64,000 nt of DNA from Shigella phage pSs-1 (Viruses; Uroviricota; Caudoviricetes; Pantevenvirales), in the NCBI RefSeq assembly GCF_000930595.1, contig NC_025829.1, one strand, 5' to 3'. Shown here in pieces: positions 35,666-48,389 of the stretch; position 1 is the first letter of the stretch, and the number at the start of each line of letters is the position of its first letter. The notes below the pieces were generated by a model that saw only the letters and a program-made list of their open reading frames with translations, made no database searches and was not told the DNA's origin. Position numbers and translations under genes: made by a program.

Positions 35666-35868
35666 TCACCCCACATAATTTTCTTCAAGCCAATTAATAA
35701 CATCCAACGCATTATCAAAAGTTGAACCATCTACTATGTCTTCTGTTTCATAATCAAGAATATCTAAGTCTATTCTTCCATCAACAATAGGGGCCATAAA
35801 CAAAATAGATATTTCTTTTCTTTTTCAATTTTATCGCAAAGTTGATAAATCTTTTCTATGTTATTCAT
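35666..35868 (-). pseudogene. Small cd.x gene broken by a one-base frameshift
   Basis: From ATG 35868 the frame reads MNNIEKIYQLCDKIEKEKKY then FCLWP and stops 7 codons later. One added base in the CCCC run (plus-strand GGGG about 35790-35793) continues as IVDGRIDLDILDYETEDIVD through NWLEENYVG to TGA at 35666. The restored protein would have 67 residues; the interval is 203 nt, one short of a multiple of three. Both ends overlap neighbours as in an intact operon. The second part also has its own ATG at the junction (MAPIVDGRID), so a 43-residue product is possible. Confidence 0.7.
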
Positions 35869-36057
35869 AAGTTTTCCATGGTAAAGGCAGTTTAGTTTTC
35901 TTTACTGTTAGTTCAACATCAGGATTCTTTTCTCTTAATTTAAGGCATTCCTCCCAAGCTCTGATTTCACTAGTGAATACACAAAATTGCCCATTACTAG
36001 TACCAACTAAACCACTATTTACAATAACAATAGACCAAGTTTCATGATGCCACGCCA

Positions 36058-36058
<1 letters not shown>
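35861..36058 (-). CDS. Small protein between pseT and the cd.x genes
   Basis: 65 residues, MAWHHETWSIVIVNSGLVGT, starting in the TAATG overlap with the pseT stop and ending 8 nt inside the next gene start. Trp-rich N-terminus, basic C-terminal end (VKKTKLPLPWKTYE). Function unknown. Tight coupling supports it as real. Confidence 0.7.
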
Positions 36059-37283
<1,225 letters not shown>

Positions 37284-37286
37284 TTA

Positions 37287-37511
37287 TTATTTCTCAACCA
37301 ATGATTGAATATAATCATGCAGGTCTTTAGATGCTTTACCCCACTTATTTTGGTATTCATTTTTAAGATTAGCACGAGATTGAGCTAATAAAACATCATT
37401 AGTTGGAGGTAAAGATTCTAACCGCTGAATCTGGCGTCCGTAAATCATTGCAGCCATCTCGGATTCATAAATCAACCCTTTGAGATGTTCAAATTGATGC
37501 CATGAAATCAT
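37287..37511 (-). CDS. Conserved small helical protein
   Basis: 74 residues, MISWHQFEHLKGLIYESEMA, almost entirely helical by composition. Overlaps the o-spanin stop by 4 nt. In the same transcript as the spanins, but nothing shows a lysis role. Confidence 0.7.
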   Translation of the reverse strand: MISWHQFEHLKGLIYESEMAAMIYGRQIQRLESLPPTNDVLLAQSRANLKNEYQNKWGKASKDLHDYIQSLVEK

Positions 37512-37807
37512 TTACATTTATCCTCTTTTAACTCTTGACGATAATAACATATCATAGTTTTCTGATCATGTACATATCGTTTTACATCATTAAGCCAAAT
37601 ACGAAATTCCTGGGAATCTTCGAATGGCATACCGACCCAAGCTTTACCATCAATAACTTTAACTTGCCAGGATAGTTTAGCTTCATCATATGACTTTATT
37701 TGTACTGGCCAATTAGGATGAACTGTTTCTTTCTTTACTTCTAGAGGCTTTGTCGAACAACCAACTAGAAGACCAATAGATAATATTACTGCTGATAGTT
37801 TAATCAT
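37508..37807 (-). CDS. pseT.2: Outer-membrane spanin lipoprotein PseT.2
   Basis: 99 residues with a lipoprotein signal: MIKLSAVILSIGLLVGCS, Cys17 in an LVGC lipobox. The mature part would be lipid-anchored in the outer membrane and bind the inner-membrane spanin encoded just upstream (4-nt ATGA overlap). T4 PseT.2/PseT.3 is a two-component spanin pair that disrupts the outer membrane after holin and endolysin act. Confidence 0.9.
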   Translation of the reverse strand: MIKLSAVILSIGLLVGCSTKPLEVKKETVHPNWPVQIKSYDEAKLSWQVKVIDGKAWVGMPFEDSQEFRIWLNDVKRYVHDQKTMICYYRQELKEDKCK

Positions 37808-38157
37808 TTAGAAAGGTCCTGGATGTCTTCTGCGAACTTGTTGAAGGAGTTGTTGATTTGTTTTTCAACCAATCCTGGCTTATGAGCCACCACATCCGCC
37901 TTCTTTGCGTCTTTGCGCAGTTTTTCATTTTCACGCTCAATAGCAGCAATTGCCTCACGATTTTTATTATTCATCGCATCAATATAATTATACTGAATTC
38001 GCAAATTATTTAATGCTAAAGCGTTTTCATTGGCCGTTTTTGTAATTTCTACAACAGACGTTTCTAATCTTTCAATTTTATTTTTTAAAATTAAAGAAGT
38101 TCCGCCCAATGCAATTACAATTAATAGCAAGCCTGTTGTCGTATTACTTAATTGCAT
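37804..38157 (-). CDS. pseT.3: Inner-membrane spanin PseT.3
   Basis: 117 residues. A single N-terminal membrane span (about 7-23, TGLLLIVIALGGTSLIL), then a periplasmic coiled coil (NKIERLETSVVEITKTANEN and following). Overlaps alc by 10 nt upstream and pseT.2 by 4 nt downstream, the standard i-spanin/o-spanin order. Confidence 0.9.
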   Translation of the reverse strand: MQLSNTTTGLLLIVIALGGTSLILKNKIERLETSVVEITKTANENALALNNLRIQYNYIDAMNNKNREAIAAIERENEKLRKDAKKADVVAHKPGLVEKQINNSFNKFAEDIQDLSK

Positions 38158-38651
38158 AAAGTTTTAATAACCTCTATAATATCGTCTTGAGAAAGACCGT
38201 TAATTAAAATATGATGTTCAGCTGGAGATTTAGAAATTTTAAAGCATGCCTCAACATCTTCTGCCATATCCGACGCGCTACGATTTGGATTACTAATTCC
38301 AAGACGATGTTTTCCCGTTAAAGGATTAACGATGATATAGCATTTACAGTTGTTAATATGAACATTAGGTTGAGTCTGATTAATGAATACATCACAATCA
38401 TATTTCGCAAGCTGATTTTCTAAAAAGACTTTCATCTCCTCAACCGCATCAGGAAGCATATCACGAGCTTGCTCAAGACGACGATTTCGATATTCTTTAA
38501 TGGTCGTTTTCCGCTTGACTTGCTTAGCTAAATCTTTCTTAAGATCGGTGATATATCCAACTCGACGATTTCCTTTAAATACAGAAATCCCATCTGTAGT
38601 ATCACCGTATGCTTCAACGACCATCTCAGTAGTAATAAGCTGCAAATCCAT
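38148..38651 (-). CDS. alc: Alc, terminator of host transcription on cytosine DNA
   Basis: 167 residues from the second of two adjacent ATGs, the T4 length. Alc binds RNA polymerase and ends elongation on unmodified cytosine-containing DNA, so host transcription stops while hydroxymethylcytosine phage DNA is spared. The basic segment KQVKRKTTIKEYRNRRLEQA (about 44-63) is notable. Its promoter-leader is a near-copy of the alt.-3 one. The presence of alc and denA implies modified cytosine in this phage. Confidence 0.93.
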   Translation of the reverse strand: MDLQLITTEMVVEAYGDTTDGISVFKGNRRVGYITDLKKDLAKQVKRKTTIKEYRNRRLEQARDMLPDAVEEMKVFLENQLAKYDCDVFINQTQPNVHINNCKCYIIVNPLTGKHRLGISNPNRSASDMAEDVEACFKISKSPAEHHILINGLSQDDIIEVIKTLCN

Positions 38652-38658
38652 CATAAAG

Positions 38659-38712
38659 TCCTCATGTTATGTCAGTAAGATTACTATAACACAACACGAG
38701 GGATTTGTAAAC
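38659..38712 (-). promoter_or_regulatory. Early promoter and leader for alc, copy 2 of a 54-bp duplicated unit
   Basis: GTTTAC (38712-38707), 18-nt spacer, TATAGT, then leader ending GAGGA. One mismatch from 22907-22960. Inverted repeat TGTTAT/ATAACA at 38665-38670 and 38686-38691. Confidence 0.88.
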
Positions 38713-38715
38713 AGC

Positions 38716-40303
<1,588 letters not shown>

Positions 40304-40310
40304 AATAAAA

Positions 40311-40326
40311 TGGGCCTTGCGGCCCA
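40311..40326 (-). terminator. Hairpin after nrdB
   Basis: TGGGCC, GCAA, GGCCCA on the minus strand, then TTTTATTATG. A GNRA loop (GCAA) and a short T run. Confidence 0.75.
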
Positions 40327-40330
40327 CTCC

Positions 40331-41509
40331 TTAAAAATATTTTTTAAAACTCATCATAACTTTATCATCAACATCATTATCAATCTGTGCTACAAGGTAA
40401 GATGACAGTTCTACTTCTTGTGGCGCGGATTGAACATTATCAGAATTAAGATATTCACGAATCCAAGGATACGGATGTTTAACCGGAGCATCGGTAATTG
40501 GGCATGGAAGACCGCACTGTTTCATACGAGATACAGTTAAGTAATCAATAAAGCTCCACATGCTATTTGTATTTAATCCAGGAACATCGCCATCTTTAAA
40601 TAAATGAACCGCCCAATCTTTTTCTTGACGGTTAACTTCCATGAAAATATCAACTGCTTCTTGTTCACACTCTTGGGCGATTTTAACCCATTCATCACCA
40701 TCAGTGCCAAGTTGAAGTTGACGAATAATATATTGGGTGCCTTTAAGGTGAAGCTGCTCGTCACGAGCAATGAACTTCATAATCTTGGCATTACCTTCCA
40801 TGATTTCCATGTTCTTATGGAAGTTAAAGGTACATGCGAAAGATACATAAAAACGAATAGCTTCCAATGCGTTGATTACGTGCAGGCAGAGGTAAAGAGA
40901 GCGCATTAGTTCACGTTTCCAATACATTTCATGCTCTATGGCATCTTTAATATCATCTTCGTCTGCGTTAATTTCTTTTTGGTACTCAATATCAGCTTTA
41001 GCATTCTGCCAATATCTAGTTTTCTTAAGAACATCATCGTAATAGCGACCAATGGACTCGGCACGTTTCATAATATCTTCATCTAATACAATCTCATCAA
41101 ATACCTTTGACGGATCAGTATAAAGATTTCGCATAATATGAGTATATGAACGGCTGTGAATAGTTTCACTAAAAGTCCATGTAGCAACCCATGTATCAAG
41201 ACTTGGATCTGAAATTAATGACATAAGTACAGCAGACGGTGCACGACCCTGAATGCTATCTAGAAGTGATTGATACTTCAAGTTATTAGTAAAAATATCT
41301 TGCTGATACTGGGGAAGCTTGTTAAATTGTGCAGCATCCATCATCAAGTTTACTTCTTCAGGACGCCAGAAAAATGACAATTGCTTTTCGGTTAAATCTT
41401 CAAAAACTTTATGACGTTGAATATCATAACGCGCAATACCAAGACCTGAACCGAAGAACATAGGTTCTTTTAAAACATCAACTGGATTTGTATTAAAAAC
41501 TGTGCTCAT
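40331..41509 (-). CDS. nrdB: Ribonucleotide reductase small subunit NrdB, uninterrupted
   Basis: 392 residues (T4: 388), class Ia R2. Iron-centre motifs include SETIHSRSYTH (radical Tyr) near 112-122 and IARDEQLHLKG near 235. In T4 a group I intron splits this gene; here the frame is continuous. There is also no mobE gene between it and nrdA, only a 51-nt spacer with one hairpin. Confidence 0.97.
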   Translation of the reverse strand: MSTVFNTNPVDVLKEPMFFGSGLGIARYDIQRHKVFEDLTEKQLSFFWRPEEVNLMMDAAQFNKLPQYQQDIFTNNLKYQSLLDSIQGRAPSAVLMSLISDPSLDTWVATWTFSETIHSRSYTHIMRNLYTDPSKVFDEIVLDEDIMKRAESIGRYYDDVLKKTRYWQNAKADIEYQKEINADEDDIKDAIEHEMYWKRELMRSLYLCLHVINALEAIRFYVSFACTFNFHKNMEIMEGNAKIMKFIARDEQLHLKGTQYIIRQLQLGTDGDEWVKIAQECEQEAVDIFMEVNRQEKDWAVHLFKDGDVPGLNTNSMWSFIDYLTVSRMKQCGLPCPITDAPVKHPYPWIREYLNSDNVQSAPQEVELSSYLVAQIDNDVDDKVMMSFKKYF

Positions 41510-41535
41510 AAATTTTCCGCTTAGTTAATAGATAG

Positions 41536-41553
41536 TGACTCGTCCGTGAGTCA
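41536..41553 (-). other. Hairpin in the nrdA-nrdB spacer
   Basis: TGACTC, 6-nt loop, GAGTCA. No T run. Preceded by GATATAAT-like sequence (41547-41552), which could be a -10 box, but no matching -35 is clear. Confidence 0.5.
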
Positions 41554-41560
41554 AATTATA

Positions 41561-43825
41561 TCATAATTTACAGGATGAACAATCTTCAGCTTTTGGAGTT
41601 TCTATTTCATAATCATCAGTACCAGAACCGTCGCGTGTATTATGATAATAGAAATTTTTTCCGCCAAAATACCAAAAATATAAAAGGTCATCAATCATTA
41701 TTGACATTGGAACCTTTCCTTTTGGAAAAATCTGCGGGTCATAATATGTATTAGCTGAAGCTGATTGACATACCCATTTCAGCATAATAGCTACTTGCGT
41801 AAGATAAGGTTTATTACCTTTTTTAGCTAATTTCCACGTATAATCATACAGGTCTATGTTATGCTCAATATTGGGCACGACTTGATTAAAGGAGCCCTCT
41901 TTTGATTCTTTAACAGAGACTGGTCCACGTGGAGGCTCGATACCGTTTGTACTGTTAGAAACTTGGGAAGATGACTCACATGGCATAAGTGCTGATAATG
42001 TGCTATTACGGATGCCAAAGAGCTTAAGGTCTTCCCGCAGCGACGACCAGTCACAAACGTATTTTGGAGCTGCGATTTGGTCAATCTTTTTATTGTACCA
42101 GTCGATAGGTAATTCGCCTCGAGACCAACGAGTGTCTGAATAATATTCGCAAGGTCCTTTTTCTTTGGCGAGCTTAATGGATGCTTTAATGAGTCCATAC
42201 TGTAATCTCTCAAATAGTTCATGTGTTAAATCGTTAGCATCTTCATAAGAAGCAAAATTACTTGCCAGCCAAGCTGCATAGTTAGTAACACCTACGCCAA
42301 GGTTTCGACGCTTTTTAGCTTTTTCTGCTTCAGGAACTGGATATCCTTGGTAGTCCAAAAGATTATCAAGAGCACGAACTTGGACTTCTGCCAATTCATT
42401 AATTTTATCTTGGTCTTGCCAATCGAAGTTATCTAACACAAATGCAGATAACGTGCACAATCCAATTTCAGCATCAGGACTATTCACATCATTTGTTGGA
42501 ATAGCAATTTCACAACACAAGTTACTCTGACGAATAGGTGCCTTTTCACGAATAAATGGCGTATAGTTATTCGTATTATCAATGAACTGCACATAAATCC
42601 TTGCTGTTCCTGAGCGTTCAGTCATGAGTAATTCAAACAGTTCACGGGCTTTAATACGCTTTTTACGAATATTAGGGTCTTTTTCTGCGGCTTCGTATAA
42701 TTCACGGAAACGGTCTTGGTCTTTAAAATAAGAATAATAAAGTTCGCCACCCATTTCATGCGGACTGAACAAAGTAATGTAATCATTCTTTCCGAATCGT
42801 TCCATCATTAGGTCATTCAGTTGAACGCCATAATCCATATGACGGATACGGTTTTCTTCTACACCTTTGTTATTTTTCAAAACGAGAAGATTTTCAACTT
42901 CCAAATGCCAAATAGGATAATAAGCAGTAGCAGCGCCGCCACGAATTCCACCCTGTGAACATGATTTAACTGCAGTCTGAAAATGTTTCCAAAAAGGAAT
43001 AACACCAGTATGACGCACTTCACCCATTCCAATCTTAGAACCTTCGGCACGAATCATACCAACGTTAATACCAATTCCAGCGCGTTTGGAGATATATTCA
43101 ACAATTGAAGCAGAAGCCTTATTGATAGACTTTAATGAATCACCTGCCTCAATAACAACGCATGAACTAAACTGCCGAGTTGGAGTACGGCAACCAGCCA
43201 TAATAGGGGTTGGCAGTGAAATCTGTCGAGTAGATACTGCTTCATAAAAACGAATAACATGTTTTAATCTATCAACAGGTTCATCTTGATGCAATGCCAT
43301 TCCAATAGTCATAAATGCAAACTGTGGAGTTTCATAAATTTGACCAGTGGTTTTATCTTTAACTAGATATTTTTCTTTTAATTGCATCGCCCCGGAATAA
43401 GTAAATTCCATATCCCGTTCGTGCTTAATTTTTGATTCTAAAAATGTAATTTCTTCTGCTGAATATTTTGACAATAATTCAGGGTCGTATTTACCTTCAT
43501 TTACACAATAAGAAATATGATCAATAAATGAACGTGGTTCATACTGTCCATAAACATGCTTACGAAGAGCGAACATTAAACAGCGTGCAGCTACATATTG
43601 GTAATCAGGCTCTTCAACTGAAATAGAATTCGCAGCAGCCTTAATTACAATGGTTTGAATGTCATCAGTTGTCATTCCATCACGGAGATATGATTTAATA
43701 TTTTCATATAATTCATAAGGATCTACAGATGTTCCTTCAGCTGCCCAAGATAAAACTTTAATAATTTTTTGCGGGTCAAAGCTCTGAGAAACACCACTAC
43801 TTTTGATAACATTAATTAATTGCAT
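41561..43825 (-). CDS. nrdA: Ribonucleotide reductase large subunit NrdA
   Basis: 754 residues, as in T4. N-terminal ATP cone (about 1-90), barrel motifs GIGINVGMIRAEGSKIG, active-site Cys in NLCCEIAIP, LMPCESSSQVSN, and C-terminal redox pair CSSCKL. With NrdB it reduces NDPs to dNDPs. Its ATG overlaps nrdA.1 by 10 nt. Confidence 0.97.
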   Translation of the reverse strand: MQLINVIKSSGVSQSFDPQKIIKVLSWAAEGTSVDPYELYENIKSYLRDGMTTDDIQTIVIKAAANSISVEEPDYQYVAARCLMFALRKHVYGQYEPRSFIDHISYCVNEGKYDPELLSKYSAEEITFLESKIKHERDMEFTYSGAMQLKEKYLVKDKTTGQIYETPQFAFMTIGMALHQDEPVDRLKHVIRFYEAVSTRQISLPTPIMAGCRTPTRQFSSCVVIEAGDSLKSINKASASIVEYISKRAGIGINVGMIRAEGSKIGMGEVRHTGVIPFWKHFQTAVKSCSQGGIRGGAATAYYPIWHLEVENLLVLKNNKGVEENRIRHMDYGVQLNDLMMERFGKNDYITLFSPHEMGGELYYSYFKDQDRFRELYEAAEKDPNIRKKRIKARELFELLMTERSGTARIYVQFIDNTNNYTPFIREKAPIRQSNLCCEIAIPTNDVNSPDAEIGLCTLSAFVLDNFDWQDQDKINELAEVQVRALDNLLDYQGYPVPEAEKAKKRRNLGVGVTNYAAWLASNFASYEDANDLTHELFERLQYGLIKASIKLAKEKGPCEYYSDTRWSRGELPIDWYNKKIDQIAAPKYVCDWSSLREDLKLFGIRNSTLSALMPCESSSQVSNSTNGIEPPRGPVSVKESKEGSFNQVVPNIEHNIDLYDYTWKLAKKGNKPYLTQVAIMLKWVCQSASANTYYDPQIFPKGKVPMSIMIDDLLYFWYFGGKNFYYHNTRDGSGTDDYEIETPKAEDCSSCKL

Positions 43826-44142
43826 AAGTCCTCAACTTGAAAATCGTCTTTAAACAATCGGTTAACTATATGAGCTATTATATCACCATGACACGGCTTC
43901 GGTTTACATGTGCATCCTAGCCTCATTCCACGTAAAGGCTCTAAATGTGCTTTAGTTATTTCTCCGGATTTAATTCGACGTATAAAATCTTTTTTGAATA
44001 ATTCAATGGCAGCCTCCCGGCTGCCAGCATCTTTACCGACGTAATTTCCCCAAAATGTACCACGGTGAATATTAACATCAAAGTCGGATTTATATTTATT
44101 CACTACCTGGCATAGACGGCCCGCGCGGTGATAATTCGTCAT
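43816..44142 (-). CDS. nrdA.1: NrdA.1, DUF4326 family
   Basis: 108 residues. The pattern [12 protein letters not shown] ... FKKDFIRRI ... [20 protein letters not shown] is the one I know as DUF4326, with a CxCxxxxCHGD cluster that may bind metal. Function unknown. It starts 47 nt inside nrdA.2 in another frame, an unusually long overlap. Confidence 0.85.
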   Translation of the reverse strand: MTNYHRAGRLCQVVNKYKSDFDVNIHRGTFWGNYVGKDAGSREAAIELFKKDFIRRIKSGEITKAHLEPLRGMRLGCTCKPKPCHGDIIAHIVNRLFKDDFQVEDLCN

Positions 44143-44359
44143 ATTGTTTTTCCGTTAAAACAGTAATATCATAATAACAGTCAGAAGAAGTTTTAACTGT
44201 GGAAATTTTATTATCAAAATACTCACGAGTCATTTTATGAGTATAATATTTTTTGCCATAAATGATAATAGGCTGATTTGGTCCTGGAACTTCTAACTCG
44301 CTTGGATTAGGAAGTGTAAAAAGAACGACACCAGAAGTATCTTTAAATCGTAAAATCAT
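44096..44359 (-). CDS. nrdA.2: NrdA.2
   Basis: 87 residues from ATG 44359 (GAGGAT just upstream), [20 protein letters not shown]. Small beta-rich protein. The C-terminal 15 residues are Pro/Ser-rich and overlap nrdA.1. Function unknown. Confidence 0.75.
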   Translation of the reverse strand: MILRFKDTSGVVLFTLPNPSELEVPGPNQPIIIYGKKYYTHKMTREYFDNKISTVKTSSDCYYDITVLTEKQYDELSPRGPSMPGSE

Positions 44360-44382
44360 ATATCCTCGCAATTAAATTAAAA

Positions 44383-45242
44383 TTATACCGCCATCTTTCC
44401 TTTAATTGGCGGGTGAGATACATAGTTGTTAAGAACAAAATCATGCGGCTTTGCGAATTGACTCAACCAAAATACCTGTGATTCTGTGTTCCATTCATCA
44501 AATTCATCTGGAAATTTTAATTGTAATTCGCATAAATCCATAGGTTCACGACGCAAAATTTCTTTACATTGTTCTACGTGATTCATATAGATATGAGTAT
44601 TACCACCAGAAAATATCAAATCTCCAGGAATAAGATTACACATCTTAGCTACAATATGAACTAACGTAGCATATGATGCAATATTAAATGGAAGACCGAG
44701 GAAAACATCTACCGAACGTTGATACCACTGCAAATCCAAATAGCCATTACGCACATTAAATTGATAGAACATATGACAAGGTGGTAATGCCATTTGCTTG
44801 AGTTCAGCTGGATTCCATGCTGAAACAATTTGACGTCTATCATTTGGCAGTTTTTTAATACGATCAACAACTTCTATAATTTGGTCTACACCACCAAAAT
44901 CACGCCACTGTTTTCCATAAATTGGACCAAGTTCACCACTATGGTATCCTAAATCTTTTGCTTGATTTTCGTAATTTTCATCCCAGACTGTTTTGCCTTG
45001 AATTAATGAATCATGTTGAATTAATCGCAAATCATTGACATTTGTGCTTCCCGATAAAAACCATATTAGCTCAGCAATGCAAGCTTTCCAGGCGAGCTTC
45101 TTAGTCGTTACTGCAGGAAAACCTTTAGTTAAATCCCAGCGTAATTTAGTACCGAACAAAGCAATTGTTCCTGTGCCTGTTCGGTCATCGGTTTCATAAC
45201 CGTTTTCCAGGATATCTTTAATTAAAAATTGGTATTGTTTCA

Positions 45243-45243
<1 letters not shown>
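44383..45243 (-). CDS. td: Thymidylate synthase, uninterrupted
   Basis: 286 residues from ATG 45243 in a TAATG overlap, the T4 length. Catalytic Cys in LPPCHMFYQFNV, RRQIVSAWNP, SVDVFLGLPFNIASY, and SGGNTHIYMNH are all present; the C-terminus is PPIKGKMAV. It makes dTMP from dUMP. The T4 td group I intron with I-TevI is absent. The stretch just before DFVLNNYVSH (about 237-265) seems different from the T4 sequence I remember. Confidence 0.96.
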
Positions 45244-46275
<1,032 letters not shown>

Positions 46276-46285
46276 GTTATTTTCC

Positions 46286-46528
46286 TTAAACAGACTTTTT
46301 CACAATTTTCCAATCAGCTTTAAACTGATCGACGTCAGAATGGTAAATCCAGAATCCTGCGCTTTCTCCATCTTCATAAAGAGGACATCCATCACATTCA
46401 TCTTCCCATCCCATATCACGCAAAAGACGTTCAGCTTTTTCAATGAGTTCAGAATCTTTACCGATGATATTAAAATACCATTTACCTCTAACTTCTGAAT
46501 CTTTAATGCTCTGACGTTGTAATCTCAT
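46286..46528 (-). CDS. frd.2: frd.2 position protein
   Basis: 80 residues, MRLQRQSIKDSEVRGKWYFN, with acidic CDGCPLYEDGESAGF centre. GGAG precedes the ATG. An early promoter lies at 46554-46583. Function unknown. Confidence 0.75.
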   Translation of the reverse strand: MRLQRQSIKDSEVRGKWYFNIIGKDSELIEKAERLLRDMGWEDECDGCPLYEDGESAGFWIYHSDVDQFKADWKIVKKSV

Positions 46529-46553
46529 TTTATTCTCCTTAGTTGATAGGGTA

Positions 46554-46583
46554 ATAGTATCACACTACTACCCTTTTGTAAAC
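46554..46583 (-). promoter_or_regulatory. Early promoter upstream of frd.2
   Basis: GTTTAC (46583-46578), 18-nt spacer, TACTAT (46559-46554). Inverted repeat GGGTA/TACCC at 46549-46553 and 46569-46573. It overlaps the stop of the next upstream gene by one base. Confidence 0.83.
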
Positions 46584-46963
46584 TACTTTTTGAAAGTTTT
46601 TCGCAAAAGTTCAATGATTTCGTCTACATTATTTTCGTCAACAATGCAGTGAATTTTTGTTACGCCAGAAACCTTGTCTTCGACTTCATCTTCTTCGGAA
46701 GTCGGTTCTTTATACTCACGAAAACAATGAAATTCGTCTTCGCAAATTTCTAAAAGTCTATCTTTGAGGTAAAAATGCTTTCCGTTAGCGCATTCAATAT
46801 GTTTTACCGCTTTAAATCCATTAGCAAAGAAAACTTCTTTAACTTCAAACCATCCGCCATTTTCTTGAATAATTTTAACTATTGATGAATTAGAACGTGG
46901 GCGATAATTAATAAATGTATCAATAAGTCTTGGAACAAGTTCATACTTTTTGCCAATATACAT
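46583..46963 (-). CDS. Small protein between frd.2 and frd.3
   Basis: 126 residues, MYIGKKYELVPRLIDTFINY, with an acidic linker (EPTSEEDEVEDKVSG) before a C-terminal KIHCIVDENNVDEIIELLRK. GAGGAAAACGT precedes the ATG. I do not recall this in T4 between these genes, so it may be an accessory gene. Function unknown. Confidence 0.7.
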   Translation of the reverse strand: MYIGKKYELVPRLIDTFINYRPRSNSSIVKIIQENGGWFEVKEVFFANGFKAVKHIECANGKHFYLKDRLLEICEDEFHCFREYKEPTSEEDEVEDKVSGVTKIHCIVDENNVDEIIELLRKTFKK

Positions 46964-46983
46964 TACGTTTTCCTCATTTTAAC

Positions 46984-47000
46984 GGGGCTGTAATAGCCCC
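46984..47000 (-). terminator. Hairpin after frd.3
   Basis: GGGGCT, 5-nt loop, AGCCCC. No T run follows, so likely weak. Confidence 0.5.
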
Positions 47001-47008
47001 CTTGATAA

Positions 47009-47236
47009 TTATTGTTCAATCAATCCCATGTAAAATTCTGCGTCTTCAGAATCCATACCATCACAATATTCATTAGCCATAAAGCGGGTGAGGTCTTCAA
47101 GAGGACCTTCAATAACAATTTGAATACTCCAAAACTTAGAATCTTGTACGCTTGTGATACTAAGTTCAGGATAACGATTACGAATAATTTCTTCAATATA
47201 TTCAAAATCAACGATGTCAATATCAACTTTAGCCAT
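47009..47236 (-). CDS. frd.3: Frd.3 small acidic protein
   Basis: 75 residues from ATG 47236 (AGAGG 9 nt upstream), [20 protein letters not shown], the T4 Frd.3 length. Acidic; in T4 it is known as an early product toxic to the host. Early promoter at 47280-47309. An upstream in-frame Met (47257) sits before the ribosome site and was rejected. Confidence 0.82.
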   Translation of the reverse strand: MAKVDIDIVDFEYIEEIIRNRYPELSITSVQDSKFWSIQIVIEGPLEDLTRFMANEYCDGMDSEDAEFYMGLIEQ

Positions 47237-47279
47237 ATTATTTTCCTCTTTAATCATCAGCAGTATTGCCGATAGTTGT

Positions 47280-47309
47280 ATAGTACCACAGTCCTTGTTG
47301 TATGTAAAC
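47280..47309 (-). promoter_or_regulatory. Early promoter for frd.3
   Basis: GTTTAC (47309-47304), 18-nt spacer, TACTAT (47285-47280). It shares about 21 bp around the -10 box and the flank 5' of -35 with the motA promoter at 63956-63985. The gene 32 terminator lies just upstream. Confidence 0.85.
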
Positions 47310-47340
47310 TGTTTTGTGAAAAAATTTTTGAAATAAAAAA

Positions 47341-47359
47341 GGGGACCTCTAGGGTCCCC
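47341..47359 (-). terminator. Terminator after gene 32
   Basis: GGGGACC, short loop, GGTCCCC on the minus strand, then TTTTTTATTTC. Strong intrinsic terminator, 22 nt after the gene 32 stop. Confidence 0.9.
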
Positions 47360-47381
47360 AATTAATTATTAATATAATCTA

Positions 47382-48290
47382 TTAAAGGTCATTCAAAAGG
47401 TCATCCAAGTCTGTGTCATCAGCACTAGATGAACTGCCAGAGCTTGAGCTCATAAAATCATCTTCAGTTTTTGTATTGAAGTCATCAACATTGAATGCAT
47501 CCAAATCATCAGCAACTTTATCAGCTTTCTTAGCGGCAGTTGCTGCGGCACCACCCATAGCAGCAGTTCCCATAACTTGACTGAACTTAGTGCTCAGTTC
47601 TTCAAACGATTTGAATTTATCTTTAGAAGTCATTTCAGAAAGGTCAACCATTTGTTCGAACAGTTCTTTCTGGAAAGATTCATCATCAATGTTTGGAATC
47701 GCAGATTGATTCAGGAATTTAGATTCGTCGTAGTTACTAAAACCAGAAACTTGTTTAACTTTCAGTACAAAGTTAGCACCTTCCCACGGACAAGTTACAT
47801 CAACCGGAGTTTCACCCATTTCAACATCAACTGCAATCATTGCATTGATTTTATCCCAGATTTTCTTACCGAAACGGTATTTAAATACTTTACCTTCATT
47901 TTCTGGAGCAGCTGGGTCTTTTACTACAAGAATGTTAGCCCAGTAAGAAGTTTTACGTTTAACAAGACCGTACTCTTTATTGTCAGTGTTGTACAAATCA
48001 TTTTTACTGATGTACTGACATACTGGACAAGAATCGTAATCACCGTGGGTAGATGAACAGTTTTCAATATACCATTTACCATTTTTCTTGAAACCGTGAT
48101 TTACAAGAATTGCGAATGGTGCTTGTTCATCATTTTTAGACGGAAGAAAACGAATTACTGCTTGACCGTTACCCGCATTGTCGAGTTTCAGTTTCCACTC
48201 GCCTTTATCTTCAGAAGAAAAACCACCTTTGTTTCCAGCCAGTTTAGCCATTTGTGCAGCGAGTTCAGCAGTAGATTTACGTTTAAACAT
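47382..48290 (-). CDS. 32: Single-stranded DNA-binding protein gp32
   Basis: 302 residues (T4: 301). N-terminal cooperativity segment [17 protein letters not shown]. Zinc-ligand region [16 protein letters not shown] (His and three Cys) near 60-90, OB-fold core, and an acidic tail of Ser, Gly and Asp ([12 protein letters not shown]). It coats ssDNA in replication, recombination and repair and represses its own translation through the upstream pseudoknot. AAAAAGGAAATAAAA precedes the ATG. Confidence 0.98.
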   Translation of the reverse strand: MFKRKSTAELAAQMAKLAGNKGGFSSEDKGEWKLKLDNAGNGQAVIRFLPSKNDEQAPFAILVNHGFKKNGKWYIENCSSTHGDYDSCPVCQYISKNDLYNTDNKEYGLVKRKTSYWANILVVKDPAAPENEGKVFKYRFGKKIWDKINAMIAVDVEMGETPVDVTCPWEGANFVLKVKQVSGFSNYDESKFLNQSAIPNIDDESFQKELFEQMVDLSEMTSKDKFKSFEELSTKFSQVMGTAAMGGAAATAAKKADKVADDLDAFNVDDFNTKTEDDFMSSSSGSSSSADDTDLDDLLNDL

Positions 48291-48324
48291 TTTTATTTCC
48301 TTTTTAATTTAATTAACAGTTGGT

Positions 48325-48356
48325 GCTATGACGATGTATGACCTCATAGCTGGTCA
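48325..48356 (-). promoter_or_regulatory. Translational autoregulatory pseudoknot of gene 32
   Basis: Minus-strand RNA: TGACC (48356-48352) pairs with GGTCA (48343-48339), and GCTATGA (48350-48344) pairs with TCATAGC (48331-48325), interleaved as an H-type pseudoknot. This is the T4/T2 gene 32 leader element that nucleates gp32 binding across the unstructured A/T-rich leader to the ribosome site. Confidence 0.93.
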
Positions 48357-48373
48357 GTGAGATAATTATAATC

Positions 48374-48381
48374 TATTTATA
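48374..48381 (-). promoter_or_regulatory. Late promoter TATAAATA for gene 32
   Basis: Exact minus-strand motif just before the pseudoknot, so late transcripts still carry the operator. Confidence 0.75.
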
Positions 48382-48389
48382 ATAAGCAA

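Noticed and set aside
41854-42222. 122-codon minus-strand ORF within nrdA
   Set aside because: Out of frame in the conserved NrdA coding region, no start signal.
47577-48341. Plus-strand ORFs of 159 and 81 codons opposite gene 32
   Set aside because: Antisense of gp32; composition (Phe/Ile/Arg-rich) is what reverse-strand shadows show.
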